A stretch of DNA of 64,000 nt. Origin: a virus. Of this stretch, positions 29,765-38,800 are shown piece by piece. The DNA lies in IMG/VR virus record IMGVR_UViG_3300047560_001714, positions 62,001 through 126,000 of that record; one strand, written 5' to 3'. The notes under the pieces are model-generated. The model was not told the DNA's origin and ran no database searches. It was given only the letters and a program-made list of their open reading frames with translations. Within the stretch, counting starts at the first letter, position 1, and every line of letters starts with the position of its first letter. Both the position numbers and the translations under genes were made by a program.

Positions 29765-30440
29765 AGAATTGCAACAATTACTAGATGAATGGGATATACA
29801 TGTTGCATATCGGTTCCATAATAATATTTATATAAATATTGGTCCTGAAGATCAATATATGTGGAAACGTACTGAAAATGGTGTTTTTATGTGGAAACAG
29901 TATAAAGCATTTTTCTTTCATAATAATGGTATGGTTTATAAACTAACAAATTGGGAAAAAGTCAATGATTGGGCCAATCATGCTAATTTATACAAAATAT
30001 CCTCTAACAATCAAAAATTTTGTATAGAGAAACCAATTGAGTTTCAAACATTTGAACATAATAAAGAATTATGGTTATATTACGTTGTACAACGACCTTG
30101 GGGGAGGAATGGGTGTACTTTTATGGAGGATATACTCCGAGAACATACCGATACTGAGTATTTTTTAAAACTAGTCGATGACCACTCATCACTTTTAAAA
30201 TATTTAAAAATATTAAACTCTATGACTAAGTGTAATTTACCAGCTATTACACCAAAGCGAATAATATACAATGATATGATATGCTGGACTGATTTTAAAG
30301 ATTGGTCACTAACCCCATCCCAATACATAGCCAATACAACCGCATCCATATATCATAGTATGCTAGCAATTGAATCGATGACACGTAAAAAGTTAAATAA
30401 AAAAGCAGTGATAGAAAGGATAACTGATACATGGAAATAA
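29757..30440 (+). CDS. Hypothetical protein, 227 aa
   Basis: MIKELQQLLDEWDIHVAY start, 8-nt overlap with the radical SAM gene. Rich in aromatic residues. PAITPKRIIYNDMICWTDFKDW recalls the catalytic region of small aminoglycoside-kinase-like proteins but the evidence is thin. Likely acts with the radical SAM and aminotransferase genes in one operon. Confidence 0.5.
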   Translation: MIKELQQLLDEWDIHVAYRFHNNIYINIGPEDQYMWKRTENGVFMWKQYKAFFFHNNGMVYKLTNWEKVNDWANHANLYKISSNNQKFCIEKPIEFQTFEHNKELWLYYVVQRPWGRNGCTFMEDILREHTDTEYFLKLVDDHSSLLKYLKILNSMTKCNLPAITPKRIIYNDMICWTDFKDWSLTPSQYIANTTASIYHSMLAIESMTRKKLNKKAVIERITDTWK

Positions 30441-30676
30441 CCGCAAACTATATTATGTATAAAAATGGTACTCTTATCAATAGTGCTGAAGTGCCAATTG
30501 ACTTGCTATTGATTTTAGCACCAATACGGCATACCGGAGTTTATGACCGACTGTATATAGAATTCAATGGCTCAACTCATAATTTTAATCCGTGTTCATA
30601 TGACCATACAATTGATTCTGATATAACACTAGCCGAACATAATAATTTAATACAACCGCAAATGTATATACATTAA
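30431..30676 (+). CDS. Hypothetical protein, 81 aa
   Basis: MEITANYIMYKNGTLIN start; beta-rich, soluble, 10-nt overlap with the gene before it. Last gene of this operon. No family recognised. Confidence 0.55.
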   Translation: MEITANYIMYKNGTLINSAEVPIDLLLILAPIRHTGVYDRLYIEFNGSTHNFNPCSYDHTIDSDITLAEHNNLIQPQMYIH

Positions 30677-30680
30677 AAAT

Positions 30681-30709
30681 TTGACAACTAGTTTGTAATC
30701 TTATATAAT
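30681..30709 (+). promoter_or_regulatory. Sigma70-type promoter
   Basis: TTGACA (30681-30686), 17-nt spacer, TATAAT (30704-30709), ahead of the secreted-protein gene. Confidence 0.85.
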
Positions 30710-30737
30710 ATCAATTTTTAACTATTCGGTGCTTAGT

Positions 30738-31061
30738 ATGAGAATTACTTTTATTTTACTTATGTTGACTTTTATTACATCTGCATATGCTGAAAGTCCA
30801 TACGATAAATTTTCTACAGCTGATAATTACACCAACAAAGTAACCGTCGAATGGCAATCTGCCGATGACATACAAACAGCGTGTAATAAACAACGTACTG
30901 ACAATGGTGAACAACCATATACCTATGCTGTACAAGCTTGCTCTATATGGTATGCAAATGGTCAAAAATCAACGTGTACCATTATCACAAGTAAAAATGT
31001 ATCTATGTGGTCAATAGGACATGAAATTAGACACTGCTTTCAAGGAGCTTTTCATAAATGA
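30738..31061 (+). CDS. Secreted small protein with HExxH-type motif, 107 aa
   Basis: MRITFILLMLTFITSAYA is a signal peptide. ATG 30738 is preferred to an in-frame GTG at 30729 on that basis. The mature part has three cysteines and, near its end, IGHEIRHCFQGAFH, which contains HEIRH, the zinc-metallopeptidase signature. At about 90 mature residues it would be a very small peptidase. It may act in the periplasm during infection. Alternatively the motif is chance. Confidence 0.65.
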   Translation: MRITFILLMLTFITSAYAESPYDKFSTADNYTNKVTVEWQSADDIQTACNKQRTDNGEQPYTYAVQACSIWYANGQKSTCTIITSKNVSMWSIGHEIRHCFQGAFHK

Positions 31062-31489
31062 ACGATTTAAATGATTTAGAGGATGACGACTTTGATTTTT
31101 CTGCGTTCCTTGCCGGATTAAGGATACGAGATGATAAAATGTCGCCTGAACATAATATGGAATATACCATGATGAACACCGAATGGTTTGTTGAAAAAGT
31201 TAAACAATCCGAAAGTTATTCACAAAATTTATACGCAGCCCTGTGCAATAATGATTTTGCAGAATTGGACGATACTTGGAGTATCCTTAACGAAGATTGG
31301 TGGTCATGTTCATGGCGTACAGCTGGTGGAATTGTTGCTAACTTGCGTGATGAGGGTGATTACTTAGATTGGTATTGTTCTGGTATGAAAGGTTCATCAG
31401 ATAGTAATAGTGATGTTTCAGAAGGTTATGTAACTGAAGAAATCAAAGAAGATTTAAAAAAACTGGGATGGGCCCCAGTTAGAAATTAG
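31058..31489 (+). CDS. Hypothetical acidic protein, 143 aa
   Basis: MNDLNDLEDDDFDFSAFLAGL start; overlaps the secreted-protein gene by 4 nt. Tryptophan-rich centre (SILNEDWWSCSWRTAGGIV). No family recognised. AGGAG lies upstream within the previous gene. Confidence 0.6.
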   Translation: MNDLNDLEDDDFDFSAFLAGLRIRDDKMSPEHNMEYTMMNTEWFVEKVKQSESYSQNLYAALCNNDFAELDDTWSILNEDWWSCSWRTAGGIVANLRDEGDYLDWYCSGMKGSSDSNSDVSEGYVTEEIKEDLKKLGWAPVRN

Positions 31490-31506
31490 GAGAAACTTAA
31501 AAATAC

Positions 31507-31722
31507 ATGAAAGAAGATTTAATAGAAATGACAGGTGTGGTTAATGACGTGCTGCCTGGCAATATGTTTAAAGTGCAAATCGATGATACCACGCATGAAC
31601 TAATTTGCTACTTAGGAGGAAAGCTTAAACAACACAAGATTCGAGTAATTATGGGTGACAAGGTGAAAATTGAGGTCAGTCCATATGATTTAAACCGTGG
31701 TCGAGTAATTTACCGTTTATAG
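31507..31722 (+). CDS. infA: Translation initiation factor IF-1
   Basis: 71 residues, standard IF-1 length, a single OB-fold: KEDLIEMTGVVNDVLPGNMF, then GGKLKQHKIRVIMGDKV and EVSPYDLNRGRVIYRL, all aligning with bacterial IF-1 (for example TGDKV and TPYDLSKGRI in E. coli). IF-1 sits in the ribosomal A site during initiation and assists IF-2 and IF-3. A phage-borne copy is unusual and pairs with the phage initiator tRNA. GGAG-type ribosome site lies upstream. Confidence 0.93.
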   Translation: MKEDLIEMTGVVNDVLPGNMFKVQIDDTTHELICYLGGKLKQHKIRVIMGDKVKIEVSPYDLNRGRVIYRL

Positions 31723-31731
31723 GACACTATC

Positions 31732-32580
31732 ATGACAGACAAATTTCGCATAAAACTAGTTTCAGACTTGCATTTGGAGTTCAGTCCAATTGTAATACCA
31801 AATGATCAGAATTACGATTTACTCATTTTATCGGGTGATATCTTGATATCACAATATCTACATGATTATTCGGAAAACGATGAAAGTGAATCTGGGTATG
31901 CTGATCTTGCACAAAGATTTAGAGAATTTCTCACACAAGTAAATAATGATTTTCCAAAAGTAATCTATGTTGCGGGTAACCATGAACTATATCATGGTGG
32001 ATTTAACAAAGGTATTCAATATCTTTATGATGAATGCGCCAAATATCCAAACGTATTCTTTTTAGAAAAAGATTATTGTATTATTAATGATACAGCTTTT
32101 ATTGGCGCAACGTTATGGACTGATTGTAATAAAAATGACCCATTAAGTTCACACGTGGTACAAGGTAGTTTAAATGATTATCGCTTGATTAGAGATGATA
32201 CAAATGGGTATCGTAAAATCACAGCACTTGATACCATTGCACGCCATTATAAGACTATACTTTATTTTGATACCACTATTACCCAATTACAAGACTCTGG
32301 GATTGAGAAATTTGTAATAGTAGGGCATCATAGTCCCAGTTTTAAAAGTTTATCAACTAAATATCCAGCGAATTCGCAGGTAAACTATGCGTACCATAAC
32401 AATTTGGATGAGTATATCTTAGAACATCCAGAAATTGTATTATGGACACATGGACATTCGCATTGTCCAATGGATTATTGTATAGGAACTACCCGCATTG
32501 TATGTAACCCACGTGGGTACGAAGGATCTTCATATAATGAATGTACCGGTTGGGACCCAAATATATTAATTGAAATTTAA
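31732..32580 (+). CDS. Calcineurin-like metallophosphoesterase, 282 aa
   Basis: Motifs SDLHLEF (DxH), LSGDILIS (GD), VAGNHELYH (GNHE), VIVGHHSPS (GHH) and WTHGHSHC (GHxH) define the family. It is longer than the 21666 enzyme, with a lid insert around residues 45-70. The GNHE and HHSPS forms are common in phage phosphoesterases of unknown substrate. Nine nt downstream of the IF-1 gene, so they are probably co-transcribed. Confidence 0.88.
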   Translation: MTDKFRIKLVSDLHLEFSPIVIPNDQNYDLLILSGDILISQYLHDYSENDESESGYADLAQRFREFLTQVNNDFPKVIYVAGNHELYHGGFNKGIQYLYDECAKYPNVFFLEKDYCIINDTAFIGATLWTDCNKNDPLSSHVVQGSLNDYRLIRDDTNGYRKITALDTIARHYKTILYFDTTITQLQDSGIEKFVIVGHHSPSFKSLSTKYPANSQVNYAYHNNLDEYILEHPEIVLWTHGHSHCPMDYCIGTTRIVCNPRGYEGSSYNECTGWDPNILIEI

Positions 32581-32583
32581 TTG

Positions 32584-32611
32584 TTGACATTTTAATAAAA
32601 CTTGGTATAAT
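32584..32611 (+). promoter_or_regulatory. Sigma70-type promoter
   Basis: TTGACA (32584-32589), 16-nt spacer, TATAAT (32606-32611). Confidence 0.85.
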
Positions 32612-32634
32612 ATCATTTCATTTTGGAGAATACG

Positions 32635-32814
32635 ATGACCGATGAAAAACTATCAGTTAGTAAACTATTGCGAACAACTGTTACAAATAGTAATGACTTT
32701 TATATGCAAGTTGCTGACCACATCGACAAGCTTGAACAAACAATTCGTGAACTAACGACCGAACTCAATGATTTGAAAAAAACGTTAGACAACGAAATTG
32801 ACGATCACAAATAA
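32635..32814 (+). CDS. Coiled-coil microprotein, 59 aa
   Basis: ATG 32635 follows GGAGAATACG. Residues about 25-55 form heptads ([19 protein letters not shown]). It leads the ClpP unit. Could be a dimeric regulator or adaptor; unknown. Confidence 0.6.
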   Translation: MTDEKLSVSKLLRTTVTNSNDFYMQVADHIDKLEQTIRELTTELNDLKKTLDNEIDDHK

Positions 32815-32837
32815 TTTTAACTTTACTGGAGACACAC

Positions 32838-33419
32838 ATGGCTGGATTAATTCCAATGGTTGTAGAACAAGAAGCACACGGCGAACGATCTTATGACATC
32901 TATAGCAGATTATTAAAAGATCGTATCGTAATGCTTGACACAGATGTAAATGAACATTCTGCAAGTGTTATTGTTGCGCAACTTCTATTTTTAGAAAGTC
33001 AAGGCAATGATGATATTAGCTTCTTTATTAATAGTCCAGGCGGTTCAGTAACCGCTGGTATGGCTATCTATGATACAATGAACTTTATTAAACCAGACGT
33101 CTCGACGATTGTAATGGGGCAAGCGTGCAGTATGGGTAGTTTGCTCGCATCCTCTGGTGCAAAAGGCAAACGTAAAATTCTGCCATCCGCACGGCATATG
33201 ATTCATCAAGTTAGTTCCGGTACTCGTGGTACCGCAATTGATATGAAAATTGCGCTCGAAGAAACATTGAAGTTAAATAAGTACTTAACTGAGGTGTATG
33301 TGAAAAACACTGGACATTCTTACGAAAAGCTTGAACAGGATATGAGTCGTGACTATTACATGAGTGCGCAAGAAAGCGTTGATTACGGGCTTGCAGATTT
33401 AATTATTACATCACGTTAA
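32838..33419 (+). CDS. clpP: ClpP protease subunit
   Basis: 193 residues with the complete catalytic triad: S98 in GQACSMGS, H123 in HMIHQ, D172 in [24 protein letters not shown] is the oxyanion region. ClpP forms a barrel of two heptamers fed by ClpX or ClpA. No Clp ATPase is in the window, so it presumably uses host unfoldases; degrading tmRNA-tagged or host proteins is one option, processing phage proteins another. GGAG ribosome site upstream. Confidence 0.95.
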   Translation: MAGLIPMVVEQEAHGERSYDIYSRLLKDRIVMLDTDVNEHSASVIVAQLLFLESQGNDDISFFINSPGGSVTAGMAIYDTMNFIKPDVSTIVMGQACSMGSLLASSGAKGKRKILPSARHMIHQVSSGTRGTAIDMKIALEETLKLNKYLTEVYVKNTGHSYEKLEQDMSRDYYMSAQESVDYGLADLIITSR

Positions 33420-33427
33420 TTTCAACG

Positions 33428-33450
33428 GTACCACCCTTCGGGGTGGTCTT
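33428..33450 (+). terminator. Terminator after clpP
   Basis: CCACCC-TTCG-GGGTGG hairpin with a T-rich tail, ending just before the DNA ligase start. Confidence 0.88.
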
Positions 33451-33464
33451 TTTTAAGGATTATT

Positions 33465-34781
33465 ATGCTTACACCATACCAAGCTATTATACAACTTCGA
33501 ACTACAAACAGTAGATTAGAGAAAGTAGGATATATTAAACACCAAGCAAATGTAAATAATACTGAATTTTTTGAAGGATGTCGTCTTGCATTAGACAACA
33601 TGATTACGTTTGGGGTAAAGAAAGTCCCAATTAAGAAAGACGCCGACGGACCTGGGTTATCGTGGGAGGATTTCTTAACTGTTGCAAACGATTTAAGATC
33701 ACGCAAACTAACTGGTAATGCTGCCAAAGCCGCAATTGACACACTTATGGCATCTGCGACTGATAAACAATGGAATCGATGGTATCGCCTTATTCTGATT
33801 AAAGATCTAAAATGTGGAGTTAATGTTAAAACTCTTAACAGCGCTATTATGGATTCGTCACATCCAGAATTTACTGTCCCAGTCTTTCAATGTCAATTGG
33901 CTAAAGATATTGATAAACACGCCGCAAAAGGTGTTGGTAAGAAATTACTCGAATTTAAACTGGATGGCGTTAGAGTGTTAACGGTGGTCTACCCAAATGG
34001 TGAGGTAACGCAATATTCTCGTTCTGGTAAAGAATTTAACAATTTCACTGCTATCAAAGAACGATTCGCAACGGTTGCCTATACGCTAACTAAACCATTG
34101 GTATTTGATGGCGAGGTTATGAGTACATCATTCCAAGATCTAATGAAACAGGCAAGACGTGAAGAAAATGTTGAAACTGAGAATTTGCAATTAAATCTGT
34201 TTGATGTAATCCCACTTGAGGATTTTCTAAAAGGCAAGTGTCAAATGCCGCAGGCATCCAGATCTGCATATCTTAACCTATGGTATTCTGAAAATTCGTA
34301 TGCCTTACCAAATATCAATGTTCTCCCACAGCTCGAGGTTGATTTAGATACTGAGGAAGGTATTGCTGAGTATAATGCATTCAACGATAAAGCCTTGATC
34401 GAGGGATATGAAGGTATTATGGTTAAAGACCCACTTGCACCATATGAATGCAAAGTTGGTACTAACTGGATGAAACGTAAACCATTTATTGAGGTAACAC
34501 TTGCTGTCATTGGATATGAAGAAGGTGAAGGACAATTTGAAGGTTCGCTTGGTGCATTGATTTGTCAAGGTGTTGATGATGGAATTGCAATAACTGTAAC
34601 AGTTGGTGGCGGTTTCACCCCACAAACTCGTGCTGAAATTTGGGCAGACCGTGAAAACGTTGTCGGACGCATGGTAGAAGTTCGTGCTGGTGAAATTACA
34701 CAAAATCAAAATGGAAATTACAGTTTAAGATTCCCACGTTTCAAATGTTTTAGAGGATTTGAAAAAGGTGAAAAATTGTAG
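33465..34781 (+). CDS. ATP-dependent DNA ligase
   Basis: 438 residues. Motif I has the adenylated lysine K165 in EFKLDGVRVL; also RSGKEF (Ia), FDGEVM (III), YEGIMVKDP (IV) and KRKP (V). The C-terminal OB domain includes GALIC and GRMVEVRAGEITQ. Length is between T7 (359) and T4 (487) ligases. It seals nicks in phage DNA replication or repair. AAGGA precedes the start and a promoter follows at once. Confidence 0.94.
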   Translation: MLTPYQAIIQLRTTNSRLEKVGYIKHQANVNNTEFFEGCRLALDNMITFGVKKVPIKKDADGPGLSWEDFLTVANDLRSRKLTGNAAKAAIDTLMASATDKQWNRWYRLILIKDLKCGVNVKTLNSAIMDSSHPEFTVPVFQCQLAKDIDKHAAKGVGKKLLEFKLDGVRVLTVVYPNGEVTQYSRSGKEFNNFTAIKERFATVAYTLTKPLVFDGEVMSTSFQDLMKQARREENVETENLQLNLFDVIPLEDFLKGKCQMPQASRSAYLNLWYSENSYALPNINVLPQLEVDLDTEEGIAEYNAFNDKALIEGYEGIMVKDPLAPYECKVGTNWMKRKPFIEVTLAVIGYEEGEGQFEGSLGALICQGVDDGIAITVTVGGGFTPQTRAEIWADRENVVGRMVEVRAGEITQNQNGNYSLRFPRFKCFRGFEKGEKL

Positions 34782-34809
34782 TTGACAAAAACAAAAAACC
34801 GAGTATAAT
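34782..34809 (+). promoter_or_regulatory. Promoter of the pmoC unit
   Basis: TTGACA (34782-34787), 16-nt spacer, TATAAT (34804-34809), perfect hexamers directly after the DNA ligase stop. Confidence 0.88.
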
Positions 34810-34815
34810 ATACCA

Positions 34816-34922
34816 CAACTTGGAACCAATCGTATAAATAATACGAAATACCATACTAATTTAGTATGGAATACAGAATCTCCCAACCCGTGACTTGACG
34901 GGCGTTAAGTCACGATTTTTTT
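34816..34922 (+). promoter_or_regulatory. Structured pmoC leader with internal terminator
   Basis: Between promoter and pmoC the leader forms CGTAT/ATACG and CCATACT/AGTATGG hairpins and then a full terminator CGTGACTT/AAGTCACG followed by A and seven T (34889-34922), only 26 nt before the pmoC start. CCCGT (34887-34891) can instead pair with ACGGG (34898-34902), which would break the terminator. This suggests transcription attenuation, or a short stand-alone RNA with read-through. Confidence 0.65.
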
Positions 34923-34947
34923 ACATTTTTTACCACTGGAGGTAACT

Positions 34948-35700
34948 ATGTCTGCTGTTTCAACAGATGTACAATTAGCGGTTGCGGAAGCACCGATGTT
35001 AAATAAAAGAAATATGTTTGCTGGCGCTGCCTTATATGTTTTATTTTATGGGTGGGTTCGCTGGTACGAGGGTGTTTATGGATGGTCTGCAGGTTTGGAC
35101 TCATTCGCACCTGAGTTCGAAACATACTGGATGAACTTTCTCTATATCGAAATGGTACTAGAAATCGTAACTGCTTCAGTATTATGGGGATATATCTGGA
35201 AAAGCCGTGATCGTAAAGTGATGTCAATCACACCGCGTGAAGAATTGCGTCGTCATTTCACACATTGGGTATGGTTGGTAATGTATGGTATCGCTATCTA
35301 TTATGGCGCATCTTACTTCACTGAACAAGATGGTACATGGCATCAAACAATCGTTCGTGACACTGACTTTACTCCAAGTCACGTGATTGAGTTTTACTTA
35401 AGTTATCCAATTTACATTATTACTGGTGTTGCTGCTTTCTTATACGCAAAAACACGGTTACCATCATATCAAAAAGGCTTACCTTTACAATATATGGTAT
35501 CAGTAATTGGTCCGTTCATGATTCTTCCTAATGTTGGTCTGAACGAATGGGGTCACACATTCTGGTTTATGGAAGAATTGTTCGTAGCTCCATTGCATTA
35601 CGGGTTTGTATTCTTTGGTTGGGCTGCACTTGGGGTTTTAGGTGTGGTTAACATTGAAGTACAAGCAATTTCAAGATTGCTTAAATCCGAATTAGCTTAA
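34948..35700 (+). CDS. pmoC: Particulate methane monooxygenase subunit C (PmoC)
   Basis: 250 residues, about family length, with six or so membrane helices. The metal motif DxxxHx12H is intact: D128, H132 and H145 (in EQDGTWH and TPSH), as are N199, H203 and H217 (in LNEWGH and PLHYG) of the second copper site. Recognisable stretches include WVRWYEGVYGWSAGLDSF and GPFMILPNVGLNEWGH, close to what I remember of gammaproteobacterial PmoC. PmoC is essential to the enzyme that turns methane into methanol in the intracytoplasmic membrane. No pmoA or pmoB is present, so the product would join host PmoA/PmoB. Strong GGAGGT ribosome site; own promoter, leader and terminator. Confidence 0.96.
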   Translation: MSAVSTDVQLAVAEAPMLNKRNMFAGAALYVLFYGWVRWYEGVYGWSAGLDSFAPEFETYWMNFLYIEMVLEIVTASVLWGYIWKSRDRKVMSITPREELRRHFTHWVWLVMYGIAIYYGASYFTEQDGTWHQTIVRDTDFTPSHVIEFYLSYPIYIITGVAAFLYAKTRLPSYQKGLPLQYMVSVIGPFMILPNVGLNEWGHTFWFMEELFVAPLHYGFVFFGWAALGVLGVVNIEVQAISRLLKSELA

Positions 35701-35722
35701 CAAGGTTATTATGGGAGATAAA

Positions 35723-35746
35723 AAGGGGACTTCGGTCCCCTTTTTT
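35723..35746 (+). terminator. Terminator after pmoC
   Basis: AAGGGGAC-TTCG-GTCCCCTT hairpin ending in six T. Confidence 0.92.
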
Positions 35747-35811
35747 AATGCTGGTATTTTTACAAAATACCATTTATAATGAATCAACTTTAACAATTAC
35801 GGAGATTACGC

Positions 35812-38800
35812 GTGGCTAAAAAGCAATTCATGACATACGATGAAGCAAAATCATACATTCAATCAGTTGAATTTAACGGTAAGAAAATCCAATCCTCACT
35901 GCAATATCGGAACTGGAGAAAATCTGGTGCAGTTACACCTATGACGTTTCCTCGTAGTCCTAATTCTGTTTATAAAAAAAATAAATTCAGCTGGGGGGAT
36001 TTCTTGGGAACTGGTAGAATAACAACTTTGGGTAGAACATATATGTCATATGATGAGGCAAAGACATTTATCCAATCAATTGAATTTAATGGTGTAAACA
36101 TCCAAACTGAAAAACAGTTTAATGAATGGCGGTGTCTTGCGGATAACGTCCCAGATAACTTACCTCGTTCTCCAAAAAGTGTATACCAACGATGCCATTT
36201 TACATGGGCTGATTTTCTTAATACTAATACAAAACGAAATGCACCATTTATGTCATATGATGAAGCAAAAACATACATTCAATCAATTGAATTTAATGGT
36301 AAAAAAATAACTACATCCACACAATTTTGTGAATGGCATAAAACCGCATCAATCCCCTATAATTTTTCAAGATCACCGGACAAACGTTACCGCCGTGATA
36401 ATTTCAGTTGGGGCGATTTTCTTGGAACTGGGAGAATATCAAACTCTCGCAGAACATTTATGACGTATGAGGAAGCGAAAGAGTACATACAATCAGTTGA
36501 ATTTAACGGTGAGTACATTACGACTGAAAAAAAATTTATTGAATGGACGAACAGCAACCATTATAATACTTCAATACCAAAGCGGCCACATCGTTATTAT
36601 ATCACTGCTACTTTTAAATGGGCCGATTTTCTGGGGACTGGTAGATTTAGCCGTAGAAACATACCATATATGAATTATCAGGATGCACAGAAATATATAC
36701 AATCCATTAACTTTAATGGGGGACCTATCACCTCCGGTGATATATTTAGAGAATGGATAAACTCCGGTGTTGAACTACCAGAAATGTTTCCTACACAACC
36801 AGGATATGCATATAGAAATCAAAATTTTAAATGGAGGGATTTTCTTGGCACCGAGGGCTTGACCTATTCAATAAAGAATTATATGCCATATGAAGACGCA
36901 AAAGCATATATTCAATCAATTGAATTTAATGGTGCGAAAATTAAATCAAAAGAAATGTATCATAAATGGTATGACTCTGGAGTTGAATTACCGGCAAAAC
37001 TACCAAGAACGCCGTGGACAGCGTATCGTCACCATGGGTTTTGTACTTGGGACTTTTTTGGAAAACCCTACAAATATTTGTGGAATACAGAACGGTTACG
37101 GAACTTTTTACAATCAATGGCTGCCACTATTGATAAATTATCATCAGTTGAACGGTACAGTATTTTGGCTGCGGCAGGATTACTAGACTTATCGACAAAC
37201 ACAAAAAACCAAGCCTTCAAACGTGTTATTTCCAATGCACTAAATGGTAAACAATATAGCGTAGATGATTTAACTGATTTTGATATTGATGATAATGATA
37301 TTGATATTGATATTGATATTGATGATACCATGCAATTTGCCGAGATAGAACCAATGATTAACGATATTTCCAAGCATAATATGTCTGTACCAGCAATTTT
37401 AGACACTATTGATACAGTTACCGAAATTCAAAAACAATTTAGTGGTGATGTCTTAGGTGATTTCTTTGTAAAAACTCGTGTGATGATGTGCTGGAACCTA
37501 GTAATCAATACGAACAAGCCAGTTGACGATGTAATTTCAGAAATCACACATCATAACACTGGTGAATATGGTACCAAAATTAAGAATGAGTTTTTACATG
37601 AATTTGATGAAACTTATAATATGTTGTTACCAAATGGATATTCATTCCACAAAAATGGGCAATTGGTGCAACCAAACTTAATGCAGAAATATATTTCTCA
37701 TGTTCTGACAACTAGAACTAGATATGGACAATGGTCAGATATGGGAGCAGGTAAAACTTTGAGTGCTATTCTTGCTTCAAGAACATTAAATTCAAAATTA
37801 ACAGTTGTAATTACGGTTAATAATACGGTACATGATGAATTTACTGGATGGGCAGGTGAAATTAAAAATGCATTCCCAGATTCACATGTATTATTAAAAG
37901 ACACAACATATCTCCAGTTTGATACTACCAATCCAAATTTTTTATTGTTAAATTATGAAAAATTTCAATTACCTGGTACACAGGATATGATTATCAACTT
38001 GGTTGAGAACCATAAAATTGATATGATTGTACTTGATGAAATTCATAGTGCGAAAAAACGTGATAATACCAAAGAAAGTATCCGACGTGCTAATATCAAT
38101 GCATTTATTACATCGGCAACCACTAAAAATCCAGCATGTCGAGTTCTCGGTATGTCAGGTACTCCAGTAGTAAATGATTTGGCAGAAGCAGTGTCGTTAC
38201 TGGAAATGGTTACTGGTGACGATTATAGTTTCTTATCGACGACTAATTCGATCAACAATGCTATAGAAATTCATAAGTATTTGGTACTTAATGGCATCAG
38301 ATTTAAACCAACATTGCACACTATGCACTTAAATGAAACAATTATTGATATTCCTGTTTCAGATGTAGAAATAATTAAAAATATTGCGGCATTACCAAAA
38401 GGAGCAATGCTTCAAATGGAACAACAGTTATTGCAACCAAAAATCCAAACGATTATTGATAATTGCCAACCACAAACTATCATTTATACACAATATGTTG
38501 ATGGTATTGTGGATGAAATATCAGAGGTTCTTAGTAAAAACAGTATTTCACATGGATTCTTCACTGGTAATGATAAGGCTGGATTGGAACAATTCAAGAA
38601 CAAACAAATTGATGTTTTGATCGCATCTAGCCCGATTAGCACAGGGGTCGATGGGTTGCAATATATTTGTAATAAAATGATAATTGTTTCTTTACCATGG
38701 ACACATTCATTGTACCAGCAATTGGTGTGTCGTTTATATAGACAAGGTAGTAATTTTACTGATATTGAAATTGTAATACCAAAAGTTATAATTGAGAATA

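Noticed and set aside
34948-35700. AmoC (ammonia monooxygenase) instead of PmoC
   Set aside because: The WVRWYEGVYGWSAGLDSF and EQDGTWHQTIVRDTDF stretches read as PmoC of methanotrophs; a tree would settle it.
35701-35747. 12-codon frame after pmoC
   Set aside because: It is the terminator hairpin read as codons.
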